Source: Microbacterium bovistercoris (GTDB lineage: Bacteria > Actinomycetota > Actinomycetes > Actinomycetales > Microbacteriaceae). From it: a stretch of 64,000 nt of DNA. The translations under genes and the position numbers were made by a program. The stretch is taken from NCBI RefSeq assembly GCF_003387575.1, contig NZ_QUAB01000048.1:1-64000 (forward strand), in the 5' to 3' direction. Position 1 is the first letter of the stretch. Every line of letters starts with the position of its first letter. The notes beneath the pieces are model-generated. The model saw only the letters and a list, made by a program, of their open reading frames with translations. It did no database searches and was not told the DNA's origin. Shown here piece by piece: positions 26,857-35,605 of this stretch.

Positions 26857-27306
26857 TCAGGCCGGGCGCGGTCGGATGACCGGACGCTTGCTGCCCTTCG
26901 GGACGGCCACCGGAGCGGTCGACGCGATCTCGACGACGTCGGCCTGCTCGTCGCTGACCTCCAGGCGCAGCGCCTGCGTGAGCGCGGGGCCGTGCTTGGT
27001 GGTCAGGATCAGTCGCTGGAAGTCCTCGTCCCCCTCGAGGTCGATCACCACGCCGGGACGGTGCCGACGGATCATCACGAAGTCGGTCGTCGCCGCGGCC
27101 TTCCAGGTGCCTGCGGCCAGGACGCCCGGGATGTGCGTTCCCGGCCCTGGCACGCCACGCAGCCAGGTCCAGACGTCCTCGGTCAATTGCACGCGCCGGA
27201 TCGTCGAACGCTCGACGCGCAGGTTCTCGCGATGGAACGTCACCGCGCGCTCGATCGGTGACAGCACGATCTCGAGCTGAGACTGATCGAGGAGCAACGT
27301 CACCAT
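26857..27306 (-). CDS. Uncharacterised conserved-looking protein, possible PH-like fold
   Basis: 149 aa, soluble, not recognised with confidence. It starts with strands (VTLLLDQSQLEIVLSPIERAVTFHRENLRVERSTIRRVQLTED) and continues WTWLRGVPGPGTHIPGVLAAGTW, VMIRRHRPGVVIDLEGDEDFQRLILTT, with a basic tail (PKGSKRPVIRPRP). The pattern 'I..V....WTWLRG...P....AGT......F..........V.I.L....F..L...' looks like a small bacterial PH-like domain, which is only an impression. The ATG at 27306 has no obvious Shine-Dalgarno sequence. It follows hemL on the same strand, behind a strong hairpin. Confidence 0.7.
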   Translation of the reverse strand: MVTLLLDQSQLEIVLSPIERAVTFHRENLRVERSTIRRVQLTEDVWTWLRGVPGPGTHIPGVLAAGTWKAAATTDFVMIRRHRPGVVIDLEGDEDFQRLILTTKHGPALTQALRLEVSDEQADVVEIASTAPVAVPKGSKRPVIRPRPA

Positions 27307-27422
27307 GACGTACAGTCTGCCAGCGCTTGGCCAGGAGCAGGCGGCGTGTCGCCGCGTTCTCCGCGTTTGGTCAGCCGACGCGCCGTGAACGGACGGCGCC
27401 GGATGCCCGGATCGCGGCCGTA

Positions 27423-27481
27423 CCCGGAACAGGAGATCCCGCGAGGACAGGACGATCTCCGCAGAATCCTCCTGTTCCGGG
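27423..27481. terminator. Compound palindrome downstream of hemL
   Basis: CCCGGAACAGGAG (27423-27435) is perfectly complementary to 27469-27481. Inside it, GGAGATC (27432-27438) can pair instead with GATCTCC (27454-27460). It stands 44 bp past the hemL stop on minus, so it is probably the hemL terminator. Confidence 0.6.
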
Positions 27482-27524
27482 GAGAGCTCCTGTTCTCGGA
27501 ACGCGCGACGACGCCCCGCGCCGC

Positions 27525-28847
27525 TCAGGCGGTGGCGGATGCCGCGGCTGCGGCCGCCGCGGGCAGGGCCCGCTCGATCACCGCGAGGTCGTCGTCGGTG
27601 TGCGCGGCGGTGAGGAACCACGCCTCGAACACGCTGGGCGGCAGCGCCACGCCCTGTTCGCGCATCGCGTGGAAGAACGGTGCGTACCGGAACGCCTGCT
27701 GCGCCTGCGCCTGCGCGTAGTCGCGCGGCACCTCGGGCGCGAACGCGACGCCGAACAGGCTGCCCGCGCGCGGCACGGTGTGCACGACCCCGGCATCCGT
27801 CAGCGCGCGGCCCAACGCGGTCGCGATGCGATCGGCGGCGGCGTCCACCAGTGCGTACGCCTCGGGCGTCGCGAGCCGCAGCGTGGCGAGGCCCGCGGCG
27901 ACGGAGAGCGGGTTCCCCGACAGCGTGCCGGCCTGGTACACCGGCCCGAGCGGCGCCAGCAGGTCCATGATCTCGGCACGGCCGCCGAGGGCCGCCAGCG
28001 GCATCCCGCCGCCGACGACCTTGCCGAACGTGATGATGTCGGGCTGGTACGGCTCGCCCGCGGCCTGCTGCAGACCCCAGAACCCGGCGGGGTGCACGCG
28101 GAATCCGGTGAGCACCTCGTCGAGGATCATCAGCGCGCCGTGCGCATGCGCGGTCTCGGCGATCAGAGCGTTGAAGCCTGGCAGCGGCGGGACGACGCCC
28201 ATGTTCGCGGATGCCGCCTCGACGATCACCGCGGCGATCCGATCGCCGTGCTCGGCGAACACCGCTGCGAGGGCGTCGGGGTCGTTGTAGTCGATCACCA
28301 GTGTCTGCGCGGCGATCGGGGCGGGCACACCGGCCGAGCCGGGCAGCGCCAGCGTCGCGACGCCGGAGCCCGCGGCCGCGAGCAGCCCGTCGGAGTGGCC
28401 GTGGTAGTGCCCGGCGAACTTCACCAGCAGGTCGCGGCCGGTCGCGCCGCGCGCGAGGCGGATCGCGGTCATCGTCGCCTCGGTACCGGTGGACACCAGA
28501 CGCACGCGCTCGACGGGCCGCGCCTCGCCGAAACGCACACGATCGGCGATGAGCTCGGCGAGCTCGACCTCGCCCTCGGTCGGGGCGCCGAACGACAGGC
28601 CGCGGGTCGCGGCTTCCTGCACGGCCTCGACGACGATCGGATGCGCGTGTCCGAGCAGCGCGGGGCCCCACGACGCGACGAGGTCGACGTACTCGGTGCC
28701 GGCGGCATCCGTCACGCGCGCGGCCCGGGCGGATGCGAGGAAGCGCGGCGTCCCCCCGACCGATCCGTACGCCCGCACCGGCGAGTTCACTCCGCCGGGG
28801 ATGACGGCGCGTGCGGCGTCGAAAAGGTCGTCGTTGCGGTCGGTCAC
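27525..28847 (-). CDS. hemL: Glutamate-1-semialdehyde 2,1-aminomutase
   Basis: 440 aa PLP-dependent class III aminotransferase that turns glutamate-1-semialdehyde into 5-aminolevulinate, second step of the C5 heme route begun by HemA. N-terminal [18 protein letters not shown] is diagnostic; [14 protein letters not shown] binds PLP phosphate; the internal aldimine lysine is Lys276 in [10 protein letters not shown]. Length is normal. The GTG at 28847 is preceded by GGAGGAG. It lies downstream of hemB on minus, separated by a 423-bp repeat-rich gap, so it probably has its own promoter. Confidence 0.97.
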   Translation of the reverse strand: MTDRNDDLFDAARAVIPGGVNSPVRAYGSVGGTPRFLASARAARVTDAAGTEYVDLVASWGPALLGHAHPIVVEAVQEAATRGLSFGAPTEGEVELAELIADRVRFGEARPVERVRLVSTGTEATMTAIRLARGATGRDLLVKFAGHYHGHSDGLLAAAGSGVATLALPGSAGVPAPIAAQTLVIDYNDPDALAAVFAEHGDRIAAVIVEAASANMGVVPPLPGFNALIAETAHAHGALMILDEVLTGFRVHPAGFWGLQQAAGEPYQPDIITFGKVVGGGMPLAALGGRAEIMDLLAPLGPVYQAGTLSGNPLSVAAGLATLRLATPEAYALVDAAADRIATALGRALTDAGVVHTVPRAGSLFGVAFAPEVPRDYAQAQAQQAFRYAPFFHAMREQGVALPPSVFEAWFLTAAHTDDDLAVIERALPAAAAAAASATA

Positions 28848-29270
28848 GGGTCTCTCCTCCGGTCGCGGATGCTGCCGCTCTACGCTACGCCCCGCGCCTA
28901 TGCCGCCCCTGACACGATCGTCCCTCCCCTGTTCCGGTCGCTCACTTGATCAGTCCGAACCGCCCCGCACTAGCAAACCGCGCGACCGGAGCAGCGGAGC
29001 GAAGCGCCGGATCCGCCCCCGGCTCCGAAACGGCAGTGTGCTCCGGCATCCTCGATGGATGCCGGAACACATCCGTGCCCTCCCAAGGCGACCCCGCGCA
29101 CCTACCCGAGCGCAGCGATGGGCACATCCGGGGAGCTGGCATCGGGTCTGGCGGGAGCCCGGAGCGCCAGCGGAGGGCGGGGGCATGTCTCCCCGGACGT
29201 GCCCATCGCGGAGCGACCCACGCAGGAGACGTCCTTCGTCTCGCTCCGCTCGCTCAGGACCCGGGAAAAC
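28848..29270. other. 423-bp gene-free, palindrome-rich gap
   Basis: No supported gene. It holds three inverted repeats. 29037-29051 pairs with 29057-29071 (TGTGCTCCGGCATCC type, one mismatch, 5-nt loop). 29115-29135 pairs with 29189-29209 (20 of 21 bases, starts GCGATGGGCAC, 53-nt loop). The dispersed 26-bp core shared with the DyP terminator is at 29233-29258. Open frames here lack start signals and follow the palindromes. Confidence 0.6.
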
Positions 29271-30254
29271 TCAGGACCCAGGACGCAGCCAGCGCGCCGC
29301 CTCCACCGCCCAGTACGTCAGCACCGCATCCGCACCGGCCCGCCGGATCGACAGCAGCGACTCCAACACGGCGGCCCGCCGGTCGATCCAGCCGTTCGCC
29401 GCAGCCGCCTCGATCATGGCGTACTCGCCGGACACCTGGTATGCCCACACCGGAATGTCGACGGCGTCGCGCACCTCGCGCAGCACGTCGAGGAACGCCA
29501 TCGCCGGCTTGACCATGACGATGTCTGCGCCCTCCTGCTGGTCGACGACCGCTTCGCGCACGCCCTCGCGGCGGTTGCCGGGGTCGAGCTGGTAGGTGCG
29601 GCGGTCGCCCTGCAGCTGCGAGTCGACGGCTTCACGGAACGGTCCGTAGAAGGCGCTCGCGTACTTGGCCGCATAGGCGAGCAGCAGCACGTCCTGGAAG
29701 CCCTCGGCGTCGAGCGCGGCGCGCAGGTGCGCGACCTGGCCGTCCATCATGCCGCTGAGTCCCAGCAGCTGGGAGCCGGCGCGGGCCTGTGCCAGCGCCA
29801 TCGCCGCGTACCGCTCGAGCGTCGCGTCGTTGTCGACCGTTCCGTCGGCGGCCAGCACACCGCAGTGGCCGTGGTCGGTGAACTCGTCGAGGCAGAGGTC
29901 GGTCTGCACGACCAGGGCGTCGCCGACCTCTGCGGCGAGCGCCTCGGTCGCCACGTTGAGGATGCCGCGCGGATCATCCGCCCCGGAACCAGTGGCATCG
30001 CGCACAGCGGGCACTCCGAACAGCATGACGCCGCCGACACCGGCATCCGCCGCGTCAGCGGCCGCCGCACGCAGCGAATCGAGCGAGTGCTGCACGACGC
30101 CGGGCATCGAGCCGATGGGAGAGGCGTCGGTCAGACCTTCGCGCACGAACATCGGCAGCACGAGCTGGCGGGGCTCGAGCGACGTCTCGCGCACGAGCGC
30201 GCGCACCGGCGCGGACTGCCGCAGCCGCCTCAGACGGGTCTCGGGGAATGTCAT
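29271..30254 (-). CDS. hemB: Porphobilinogen synthase (5-aminolevulinate dehydratase)
   Basis: 327 aa. Condenses two 5-aminolevulinates into porphobilinogen. Active-site lysines are Lys197 (AAKYASAFYGPFREA) and Lys249 (VMVKPAMAFLD, Schiff base). The metal loop reads DLCLDEFTDHGHCG: Cys121 and Cys131 of the zinc enzymes are kept, but the central Cys is Asp123, so the site is a Cys/Asp mixture. GAGGTGATCC precedes the ATG. It follows hemD on the same strand by about 100 bp, so one hem transcript could cover hemQ-hemC-hemD-hemB. Confidence 0.97.
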   Translation of the reverse strand: MTFPETRLRRLRQSAPVRALVRETSLEPRQLVLPMFVREGLTDASPIGSMPGVVQHSLDSLRAAAADAADAGVGGVMLFGVPAVRDATGSGADDPRGILNVATEALAAEVGDALVVQTDLCLDEFTDHGHCGVLAADGTVDNDATLERYAAMALAQARAGSQLLGLSGMMDGQVAHLRAALDAEGFQDVLLLAYAAKYASAFYGPFREAVDSQLQGDRRTYQLDPGNRREGVREAVVDQQEGADIVMVKPAMAFLDVLREVRDAVDIPVWAYQVSGEYAMIEAAAANGWIDRRAAVLESLLSIRRAGADAVLTYWAVEAARWLRPGS

Positions 30255-30353
30255 CGGATCACCTCATGAGTATCGCGCGGCAGTTCTCTGCTCGCGCTGC
30301 GTCGATTAGCGCCGCGTCGGCAGGGAAGTGCAGCGCAAGCGGTGCAGGACGGC

Positions 30354-31160
30354 TCACGGCGCGAACTCGTCGGCGGCATGCGGCAGGGTGAAGTGCGAGA
30401 CCACCTCGATCAGCGCATCCACCGTCTGCTTGTCGGCGATCGCCCAGATCGGCAACCCGACCTTGCGGGCGTCGGTGGCTGTGCGCGGCCCGATCGCCGC
30501 CAGCAGCGTGGTGTCGGGGATCTCGGGGAACTGCTCACGCACCTGTCGCGCGACCGAACCGCTGGTGATGAGGATGGCGTTGATACGGCCGTTCAGCACA
30601 TCGCGATGGATACGCTCGGTGACAGGAACGCCCACGGTGCGGTAGGCGACGATGCTGTCGACGTCATGCCCGGCTTCGGCGAGCATGTCGGTGAGCACGG
30701 GCTTCGCGATCTCGCTGCGCAGGGTCAGGATGCGGCGCGGCTCGGCCTCGAGAGAGATGATCTGCTCGGCCATCCCCGCGGCGGAGTTGTCCGACTCCGG
30801 AATCATCTCGACCTCGTACCCGACTGCCTGCAGGGCCGTCGCCGTGGTCTCGCCGACTGCGGCGACCTTGGTGCTGCGCGGGATCGTGACGCGATGGGCG
30901 AAGAGCACATCGACCGTCGTCGCACTGGTGATGGTCAGCCAGTCGTACTCGCCGGACTCGAGACGGGCCAGCGCATCATCCAGCGCCTGCTGATCCGTCG
31001 TGGGCGCGAAGTTGATCAGCGGTGCGACCACCGGCACCGCGCCCTGCGCCCGAAGACTCGCCGCGACCCCATCACCCCACGGACCGCCGCGGGGCACGAG
31101 GACGCGCCAGCCGCTCAGGGGCTTGTCCGGCGGGGCCGGGATCGAATCGGTAGAAGTCAT
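30354..31160 (-). CDS. hemD: Uroporphyrinogen-III synthase
   Basis: 268 aa. Closes hydroxymethylbilane with ring D inversion to uroporphyrinogen III. HemD is poorly conserved, but the two-lobe pattern is visible: LSGWRVLVPRGGPWGDGVAASL at the start, DWLTITSATTVDVLF, VAAVGETTATALQAVG, and in the second lobe VGVPVTERIHRDVLNGRINAILITSGSVARQV and IGPRTATDARKVGL. The position 6 bp after hemC settles the call. Start ATG at 31160 has a weak Shine-Dalgarno sequence, so translation may depend on hemC. Confidence 0.95.
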   Translation of the reverse strand: MTSTDSIPAPPDKPLSGWRVLVPRGGPWGDGVAASLRAQGAVPVVAPLINFAPTTDQQALDDALARLESGEYDWLTITSATTVDVLFAHRVTIPRSTKVAAVGETTATALQAVGYEVEMIPESDNSAAGMAEQIISLEAEPRRILTLRSEIAKPVLTDMLAEAGHDVDSIVAYRTVGVPVTERIHRDVLNGRINAILITSGSVARQVREQFPEIPDTTLLAAIGPRTATDARKVGLPIWAIADKQTVDALIEVVSHFTLPHAADEFAP

Positions 31161-31166
31161 TCAGCA

Positions 31167-32153
31167 TCACTCTCGCGGGAGGAGGTCGGCCGCCCCCTGT
31201 TCGAGCAGCCGATGAGCCGCAGACATGCCGAACACACGCGCCGCGTGCATCGGGTCTGCACCATCGGCAGCATCCGCGCCGTTGCCGCTGCCGTTCCGAC
31301 GAATATACCCCTCGTCCAGGATCTCTGTGACGTCGATGTCCAACCGGCGCCCGCCGTCGGGCGAGAACACCGCCGCCTGCAGGTGCAGGCCGGCATCCGT
31401 CTGCACCGCGTGCGCGGCCATCGGCGCCTGGCATCCGGCGTCGAGTCCCGAGAGCACCGCACGCTCCGCGGTGACCGCGATGCGCGTGGCCTCGTCGTCG
31501 AGCTCGGCCAGCCAGCCGCGCAGATCATCGGGGGCGGATTCCGTGGTCTCGACAGCGAGTGCGCCCTGCCCGGGAGCGGTCGGCCAGTCCGCCAGCTCCA
31601 GATCCTCGCGGCGCAGCGGGCTGTCCGCCCCGAGACGGGAGAGGCCGGCGGCGGCCAGTATCACGGCGTCCAGATCTCCGGACGCCACGCGCTCCAGCCG
31701 CGAGTCGACGTTGCCGCGGATGTCCACCACCTCGACTTCCGGGTTGCGCCTGCGCACCTGTGCGATCCGGCGCGGGGCGCCGGTGCCGACCCTGCTCCCC
31801 GCCGGCAGCTCAGCCAGGCCGGTGCCGTCACGTGTGATGACGACGTCGCGGGCGTCGACCCGCTTCGGGGTCGCCGCGATCACCAGACCGGTCGGCTGCG
31901 CGGTGGGCAGGTCCTTCAGCGAGTGCACCAGCAGGTCGCACTCGCCGCGCAGCAGCGCCTCGCGCAGCCGGGTGGCGAACACGCCCTGCCCGCCGATCTC
32001 GGAGAGGGATGCCCGGTTGGTGTCGCCCTCCGAGACGATCGGGACCAGTTGCACGGGCCGCCCCGAGATCTCCTCCAGCGCTGCGGCGACATGACCGGAC
32101 TGCGCCTGAGCCAGGGCGCTGCGGCGGGTTCCCAGACGGATGACGGTGCTCAT
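31167..32153 (-). CDS. hemC: Hydroxymethylbilane synthase (porphobilinogen deaminase)
   Basis: 328 aa. Polymerises four porphobilinogens on a dipyrromethane cofactor bound to Cys241 (LDAGCQAPM). Other motifs: IRLGTRRSALAQAQ at the N-terminus, VHSLKDLP with the catalytic Asp, GTGAPRRIAQ and RGNVDSRL. Length is slightly above average due to a Gly/Asn/Ala-rich insert near residue 290. It starts 4 bp after the hemQ stop and ends 6 bp before hemD, forming a tight operon. Confidence 0.97.
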   Translation of the reverse strand: MSTVIRLGTRRSALAQAQSGHVAAALEEISGRPVQLVPIVSEGDTNRASLSEIGGQGVFATRLREALLRGECDLLVHSLKDLPTAQPTGLVIAATPKRVDARDVVITRDGTGLAELPAGSRVGTGAPRRIAQVRRRNPEVEVVDIRGNVDSRLERVASGDLDAVILAAAGLSRLGADSPLRREDLELADWPTAPGQGALAVETTESAPDDLRGWLAELDDEATRIAVTAERAVLSGLDAGCQAPMAAHAVQTDAGLHLQAAVFSPDGGRRLDIDVTEILDEGYIRRNGSGNGADAADGADPMHAARVFGMSAAHRLLEQGAADLLPRE

Positions 32154-32157
32154 CGGA

Positions 32158-32835
32158 TCACTGCAGGACGTCGGCGATCTCGTCGAGGCGGAGTCGGCGG
32201 CCGGTGTAGAACGGCACCTCCTCCTTCACGAAACGGCGTGCGTCGGTGTAACGCAGGTCGCGCATCAGGTCGACGAGTTCGGTGGGGTCGTCCGCCTCGA
32301 GGGGCAGCAGCCACTCGTAGTCGCCCAGCGCGAAGGCGGCGACGGTGTTCGCGATCACACCGGTGAACGCGGCCCCCTTGCGACCGTGATCGGCGAGCAT
32401 CTTGCGCCGCTCGGCCTCGTCGATGAGGTACCACTCCGGCGTGCGCACGAACGGGTACAGGCAGAGCCACTGCTTGGGCTCGATACCGCGCAGGAAGCCG
32501 GGCACGTGCTGGCGGTTGAACTCCGCGTCGCGGTGCACGCCCATGACGTTCCACACCGGCAGCAGCGGACGGAGCAGTTCGGTGCGGCGCAGACGGCGCA
32601 GGGCGCGTTGGAGCTCTTCCGCGGTGGGGCCGTGCAGCCAGACCATGAGGTCGGCCTCGGCCTTCAGCCCGCTGACGTCGTAGAAGCCGCGGACGGTGAC
32701 GCCGGAGTCCTCGATGTGACCGACGATGGTCTCGAGCTCAGTCGAGTCGGGGTCTGCCTGCGGAGCATCGGGGTTGCGCCCCCACACCGCCCAGAGGGTG
32801 AAGCCGGAAGGGGAGGATTCGGTCTCATCGGACAT
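32158..32835 (-). CDS. hemQ: Coproheme decarboxylase HemQ
   Basis: 225 aa chlorite-dismutase-family protein. In Gram-positives HemQ oxidatively decarboxylates coproheme to heme b, the last step of the coproporphyrin-dependent route. Typical segments are TLWAVWGRNPD, GFYDVSGLKAEADLMVWLHGPTAEELQ, 'YPFVRTPEWYLIDEAERR' with the catalytic Tyr, and 'LRYTDARRFVKEEVPFYTGRRL'. The heme-ligand His is expected in the 'KMLADHGRKG' segment. It is first of the hemQ-C-D cluster, and its presence excludes a purely protoporphyrin-based pathway. Confidence 0.96.
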   Translation of the reverse strand: MSDETESSPSGFTLWAVWGRNPDAPQADPDSTELETIVGHIEDSGVTVRGFYDVSGLKAEADLMVWLHGPTAEELQRALRRLRRTELLRPLLPVWNVMGVHRDAEFNRQHVPGFLRGIEPKQWLCLYPFVRTPEWYLIDEAERRKMLADHGRKGAAFTGVIANTVAAFALGDYEWLLPLEADDPTELVDLMRDLRYTDARRFVKEEVPFYTGRRLRLDEIADVLQ

Positions 32836-32875
32836 GCATCCAGTCTGCCCCTTCGGGGCGGAGACGGCGAACCCG

Positions 32876-33154
32876 TTATCTGGATGCCGCGCGCGCGATC
32901 ACCCAGACGATGCCGCCGACGGTGACCGCGACACCGATCACAGCGGCGACGGCTCCGACGGGGTTCTTCTTCGCGAACACGCGGGCCTTGGCGATGCCGC
33001 GCTGCGAGGCCTGCTCGACCCGGCGCGGCACGTTGGCCTTCACCTCGATGGCGGCCAGGGCCGCCTTCAGTTCGGCGCGGGCCGATGCCACCGGGTCGGT
33101 GATGCCGTAGGCCACGGCCGTGCGGGGCAGCGGGGTCTGATCAGAATTCGTCAT
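32876..33154 (-). CDS. DUF3618-type small membrane protein
   Basis: 92 aa. An N-terminal amphipathic region (DPVASARAELKAALAAIEVKANVPRRVEQ) precedes one C-terminal helix (NPVGAVAAVIGVAVTVGGIVWVIA). This matches DUF3618 proteins, whose function is unknown. It overlaps the holin-like gene by 14 bp, and GGGAGG precedes the ATG at 33154. Together with the next two genes it forms an envelope-associated trio often found together in actinobacteria. Confidence 0.82.
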   Translation of the reverse strand: MTNSDQTPLPRTAVAYGITDPVASARAELKAALAAIEVKANVPRRVEQASQRGIAKARVFAKKNPVGAVAAVIGVAVTVGGIVWVIARAASR

Positions 33155-33572
33155 CAGCGGCCTCCCGGGGGCGCTCATCGCCGGCCTCGCGGACGAGGCG
33201 GATGTCTTCGGACACGGCCTGCGCAGGGTTCTCGCGCTTCGTCAGCTTGCGGAACCGCAGCAGGCCGAGCAGACCGAACACGAGAACGGTCAGGATCAGG
33301 ATGCCGAACACCACGAGCGCCGAGGCCCACACGGGCATCCAGGAGGCGATGCCCGCGATCGCGAACGTCAGGATGACGGGGATCGCCCAGAACAGGAAGA
33401 ACAGTGCGACGACGAACCAGAGGCTGCCCATCCCGGCATCCTTGGATGTCTTGCGCACCCACGCCTTGCCTGCGTCGATCTCGGCCTTGACCAGGTTCGA
33501 CACCAGGTCCGGCATGTCGCCGAGCAGCGTCAGCAGGCTGTCGTCGGCGCGGTCCCGATAGCCGCGGGCCAT
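33141..33572 (-). CDS. Phage-holin-superfamily (DUF1469/YqjE-like) membrane protein
   Basis: 143 aa. N-terminal 'LTLLGDMPDLVSNLVKAEIDAGKAW' is the usual soluble helix of the Actinobacteriophage holin superfamily III/YqjE proteins. Two helices follow (SLWFVVALFFLFWAIPVILTF and WASALVVFGILILTVLVFGLLGLL), then a charged tail. Despite the name these are chromosomal, not lytic, and their role is unknown. It starts 1 bp before the preceding stop, tightly coupled. Confidence 0.85.
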   Translation of the reverse strand: MARGYRDRADDSLLTLLGDMPDLVSNLVKAEIDAGKAWVRKTSKDAGMGSLWFVVALFFLFWAIPVILTFAIAGIASWMPVWASALVVFGILILTVLVFGLLGLLRFRKLTKRENPAQAVSEDIRLVREAGDERPREAADDEF

Positions 33573-33573
33573 C

Positions 33574-33936
33574 TCAGTCGTCCTTGCTCTTCTTCGCGGC
33601 AGCCTTCGCCTGCTCGACCGCGTCCTCCGCGGCATCCGCGACGTCGTCGGCGGCATCCTTCGCGGTGCCGATCACCGAGTCGAGCTTCTGGCCCGGCGTG
33701 CCAGCGGTCGACGCCGAGCGGACCACGCGCACCGCGCCGTCCCAGAGCGCCTGCGGCACCGCGGCGGCCTTCGCCTTGGCGAAGTCCTGCACCTTGGTGA
33801 CCTGCTGCTGCACGGGCTCGAGGTTCCATACCTTCAGCCACTGCGTCTTGATCTGCTCATACCGCTCGCGCCCTGCACGCGTGCCGAGCACGTAACCCAC
33901 GCCGAGTCCGACGACGAGTCCGATCTTCCCCTTCAT
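33574..33936 (-). CDS. YtxH-like small membrane protein
   Basis: 120 aa. The start MKGKIGLVVGLGVGYVLGTRAGRERYEQIK is the common actinobacterial form of the YtxH/gas-vesicle-like start: one glycine-rich helix plus a basic amphipathic helix. The remainder is Ala/Lys/Asp-rich and helical. Function unknown; stress-related roles are suggested for relatives. GGAGG precedes the ATG. It is first of the trio with the holin-like and DUF3618 genes. Confidence 0.82.
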   Translation of the reverse strand: MKGKIGLVVGLGVGYVLGTRAGRERYEQIKTQWLKVWNLEPVQQQVTKVQDFAKAKAAAVPQALWDGAVRVVRSASTAGTPGQKLDSVIGTAKDAADDVADAAEDAVEQAKAAAKKSKDD

Positions 33937-34077
33937 CGGGGGCCTCCTGACTGTTGTTGCGACTGGCGGCGGCGGCCGACCAGGACTCCCAGCGTAACGC
34001 TGTATTCCGTTTTCGGCATCTACCGTTGCCGGCGGTCGGTCATCCGGCGTATTCTCCCGTTCCGCACAGGCGGCGAC

Positions 34078-35544
34078 TCAGCCGAACAGCAGCGCCCGCC
34101 GCAGCCGATCAGTCTCGGACACGGCATCGGGTACGACCTGCGCGAGCCCGGTCCCGGCGAGCCACGCTCCCACGGCCACGACTCCGGGAACCGCGCGCAC
34201 GGCGGCCCTCGCAGCGGTGCGCCGCTCAGCGGAGCCGATGACGGATGCCGGCTGGGCCTGCACATGGCGCGCGCGATGCGCGCCGACGAGTTGCTCCGGG
34301 CGCAGCGTCACGCCGAGCATCGCGGACGCCTGGGCGAGGGCCAGCTGCGCGGCATCCGCGTCATCGAGGGCGGCGGTCGCGGGGAGCTCGCCCTGAGTGC
34401 CGAACGAGACGCGCACGACGTGGCGTCCACCGGCGGTCTCCCGCAGCCACCCCCACTTGACCGTCGAGTGCGTGAGCGCCTTCGCGATGCGGCTGCCGGG
34501 CACGGTGAGCACGCCCGTGCCGCGGGGCGCGGCGTCGAGCTCGGGCGCATCCAGCACGAGGGTGATGATCTGGATCTCCGGGGCGACGGCCTCCTCGCCC
34601 AGCTCGGCGTGCCCCGCGAGCAGTGCCCGCGCGGCGGGCTCGGACGTCGCGACGACCACGGCGGCAGCACGCAGCTCCTCGGACTCGGCTACATCCTCGT
34701 CGTCCGCCACGACGGTCTCCACCCGCACCGTCCACCCGTTCCCGTCGCGGACGAGCGCTTCGGCCCGCGCACCCGTGCGGACCTCGACGCCGAGCTGCTC
34801 GAGGTCGGCGCGCAGCGCGTCGACCAGTGTGCTCATGCCGCCGACGAGACCCTCGACGGCGGAACCGGGAGTCGCCCCCTTCTGCTCCCGCTCGCCCCGC
34901 AGCACGGCCACCGCACCCGACAGCGAGCCGACGCGGGTCAGCGCGGCGCTCAGACCGGGCGCGACGGCCTCGACGTCGACGTCGTCGGGGTGCGCGGAGT
35001 ACACGCCGGCGGTCACGGGAGCGACCAACCGGTCGCGCACCTTCTCGCCCATCCGTCCGGCGACGAGCTTGCCCAGGCTGTGCTCGAAGCCGATGGTCAG
35101 CGGAGGCCGCAGCCGGTCGAGGTAGGCCCGCCACATGCCGCCGGTGCCCAGCACGCGCCGCACGTCCTCGGCGAAGGGGTTGTCCGGGATGCCGAGGATG
35201 CCGCCCTTCGGGATCGGCGCTGCTCCGACGTCGGGGATGCCGTCGATCCAGGCACCGCCGCCCTCGGGTGCGACGATGCTGCCGCCGAGGCCGAGCTCGG
35301 TCACCAGCGCACGCACGTGCCCACCGCGTGTGGCGAAGCTCTCCGCGCCGGCGTCGACGACGATCCCGTCGACCTCGGCCCGGCGGATCGCCCCGCCGAG
35401 CTCCGCGGACGCCTCCAGAAGAGTCACGGGCATCCCGACCTTCGCGCACTCGCGGGCGGCCACCAGTCCGCCGATGCCGCCGCCGATCACGACGACGTGC
35501 TGCTGGGCCGCGCGGGCCGCGAGTTCCGGGGTGGGTTCGGTCAT
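34078..35544 (-). CDS. hemY: Coproporphyrinogen III / protoporphyrinogen oxidase, HemY type
   Basis: 488 aa FAD-dependent amine-oxidase-fold enzyme that removes six electrons from coproporphyrinogen III (or protoporphyrinogen IX). The dinucleotide motif VVVIGGGIGGLVAARECAK is at residues 17-35, followed by 'LLEASAELGGAIRRAEVDGIVVDAGAESF', and at the end 'VPGVVAVGAWLAGTGLAQVVPDA' for the FAD. With HemQ in the same cluster, coproporphyrin III formation is the likely reaction. GAGGATG precedes the ATG. It would normally be adjacent to hemE; here a peptidase module lies between them. Confidence 0.95.
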   Translation of the reverse strand: MTEPTPELAARAAQQHVVVIGGGIGGLVAARECAKVGMPVTLLEASAELGGAIRRAEVDGIVVDAGAESFATRGGHVRALVTELGLGGSIVAPEGGGAWIDGIPDVGAAPIPKGGILGIPDNPFAEDVRRVLGTGGMWRAYLDRLRPPLTIGFEHSLGKLVAGRMGEKVRDRLVAPVTAGVYSAHPDDVDVEAVAPGLSAALTRVGSLSGAVAVLRGEREQKGATPGSAVEGLVGGMSTLVDALRADLEQLGVEVRTGARAEALVRDGNGWTVRVETVVADDEDVAESEELRAAAVVVATSEPAARALLAGHAELGEEAVAPEIQIITLVLDAPELDAAPRGTGVLTVPGSRIAKALTHSTVKWGWLRETAGGRHVVRVSFGTQGELPATAALDDADAAQLALAQASAMLGVTLRPEQLVGAHRARHVQAQPASVIGSAERRTAARAAVRAVPGVVAVGAWLAGTGLAQVVPDAVSETDRLRRALLFG

Positions 35545-35605
35545 GCATCCATCCTCACACCCGCATCCGATGCAGGAGCCGGGAGAAAGGGCGGATGCCG
35601 TGGAC

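Noticed and set aside
28946-29512. Gene on plus between hemL and hemB
   Set aside because: Frame runs through three palindromes and into hemB antisense; no Shine-Dalgarno sequence or domain.
33141-33572. Prophage remnant because of the holin-superfamily match
   Set aside because: This family is chromosomal in actinobacteria and no other phage gene is near.
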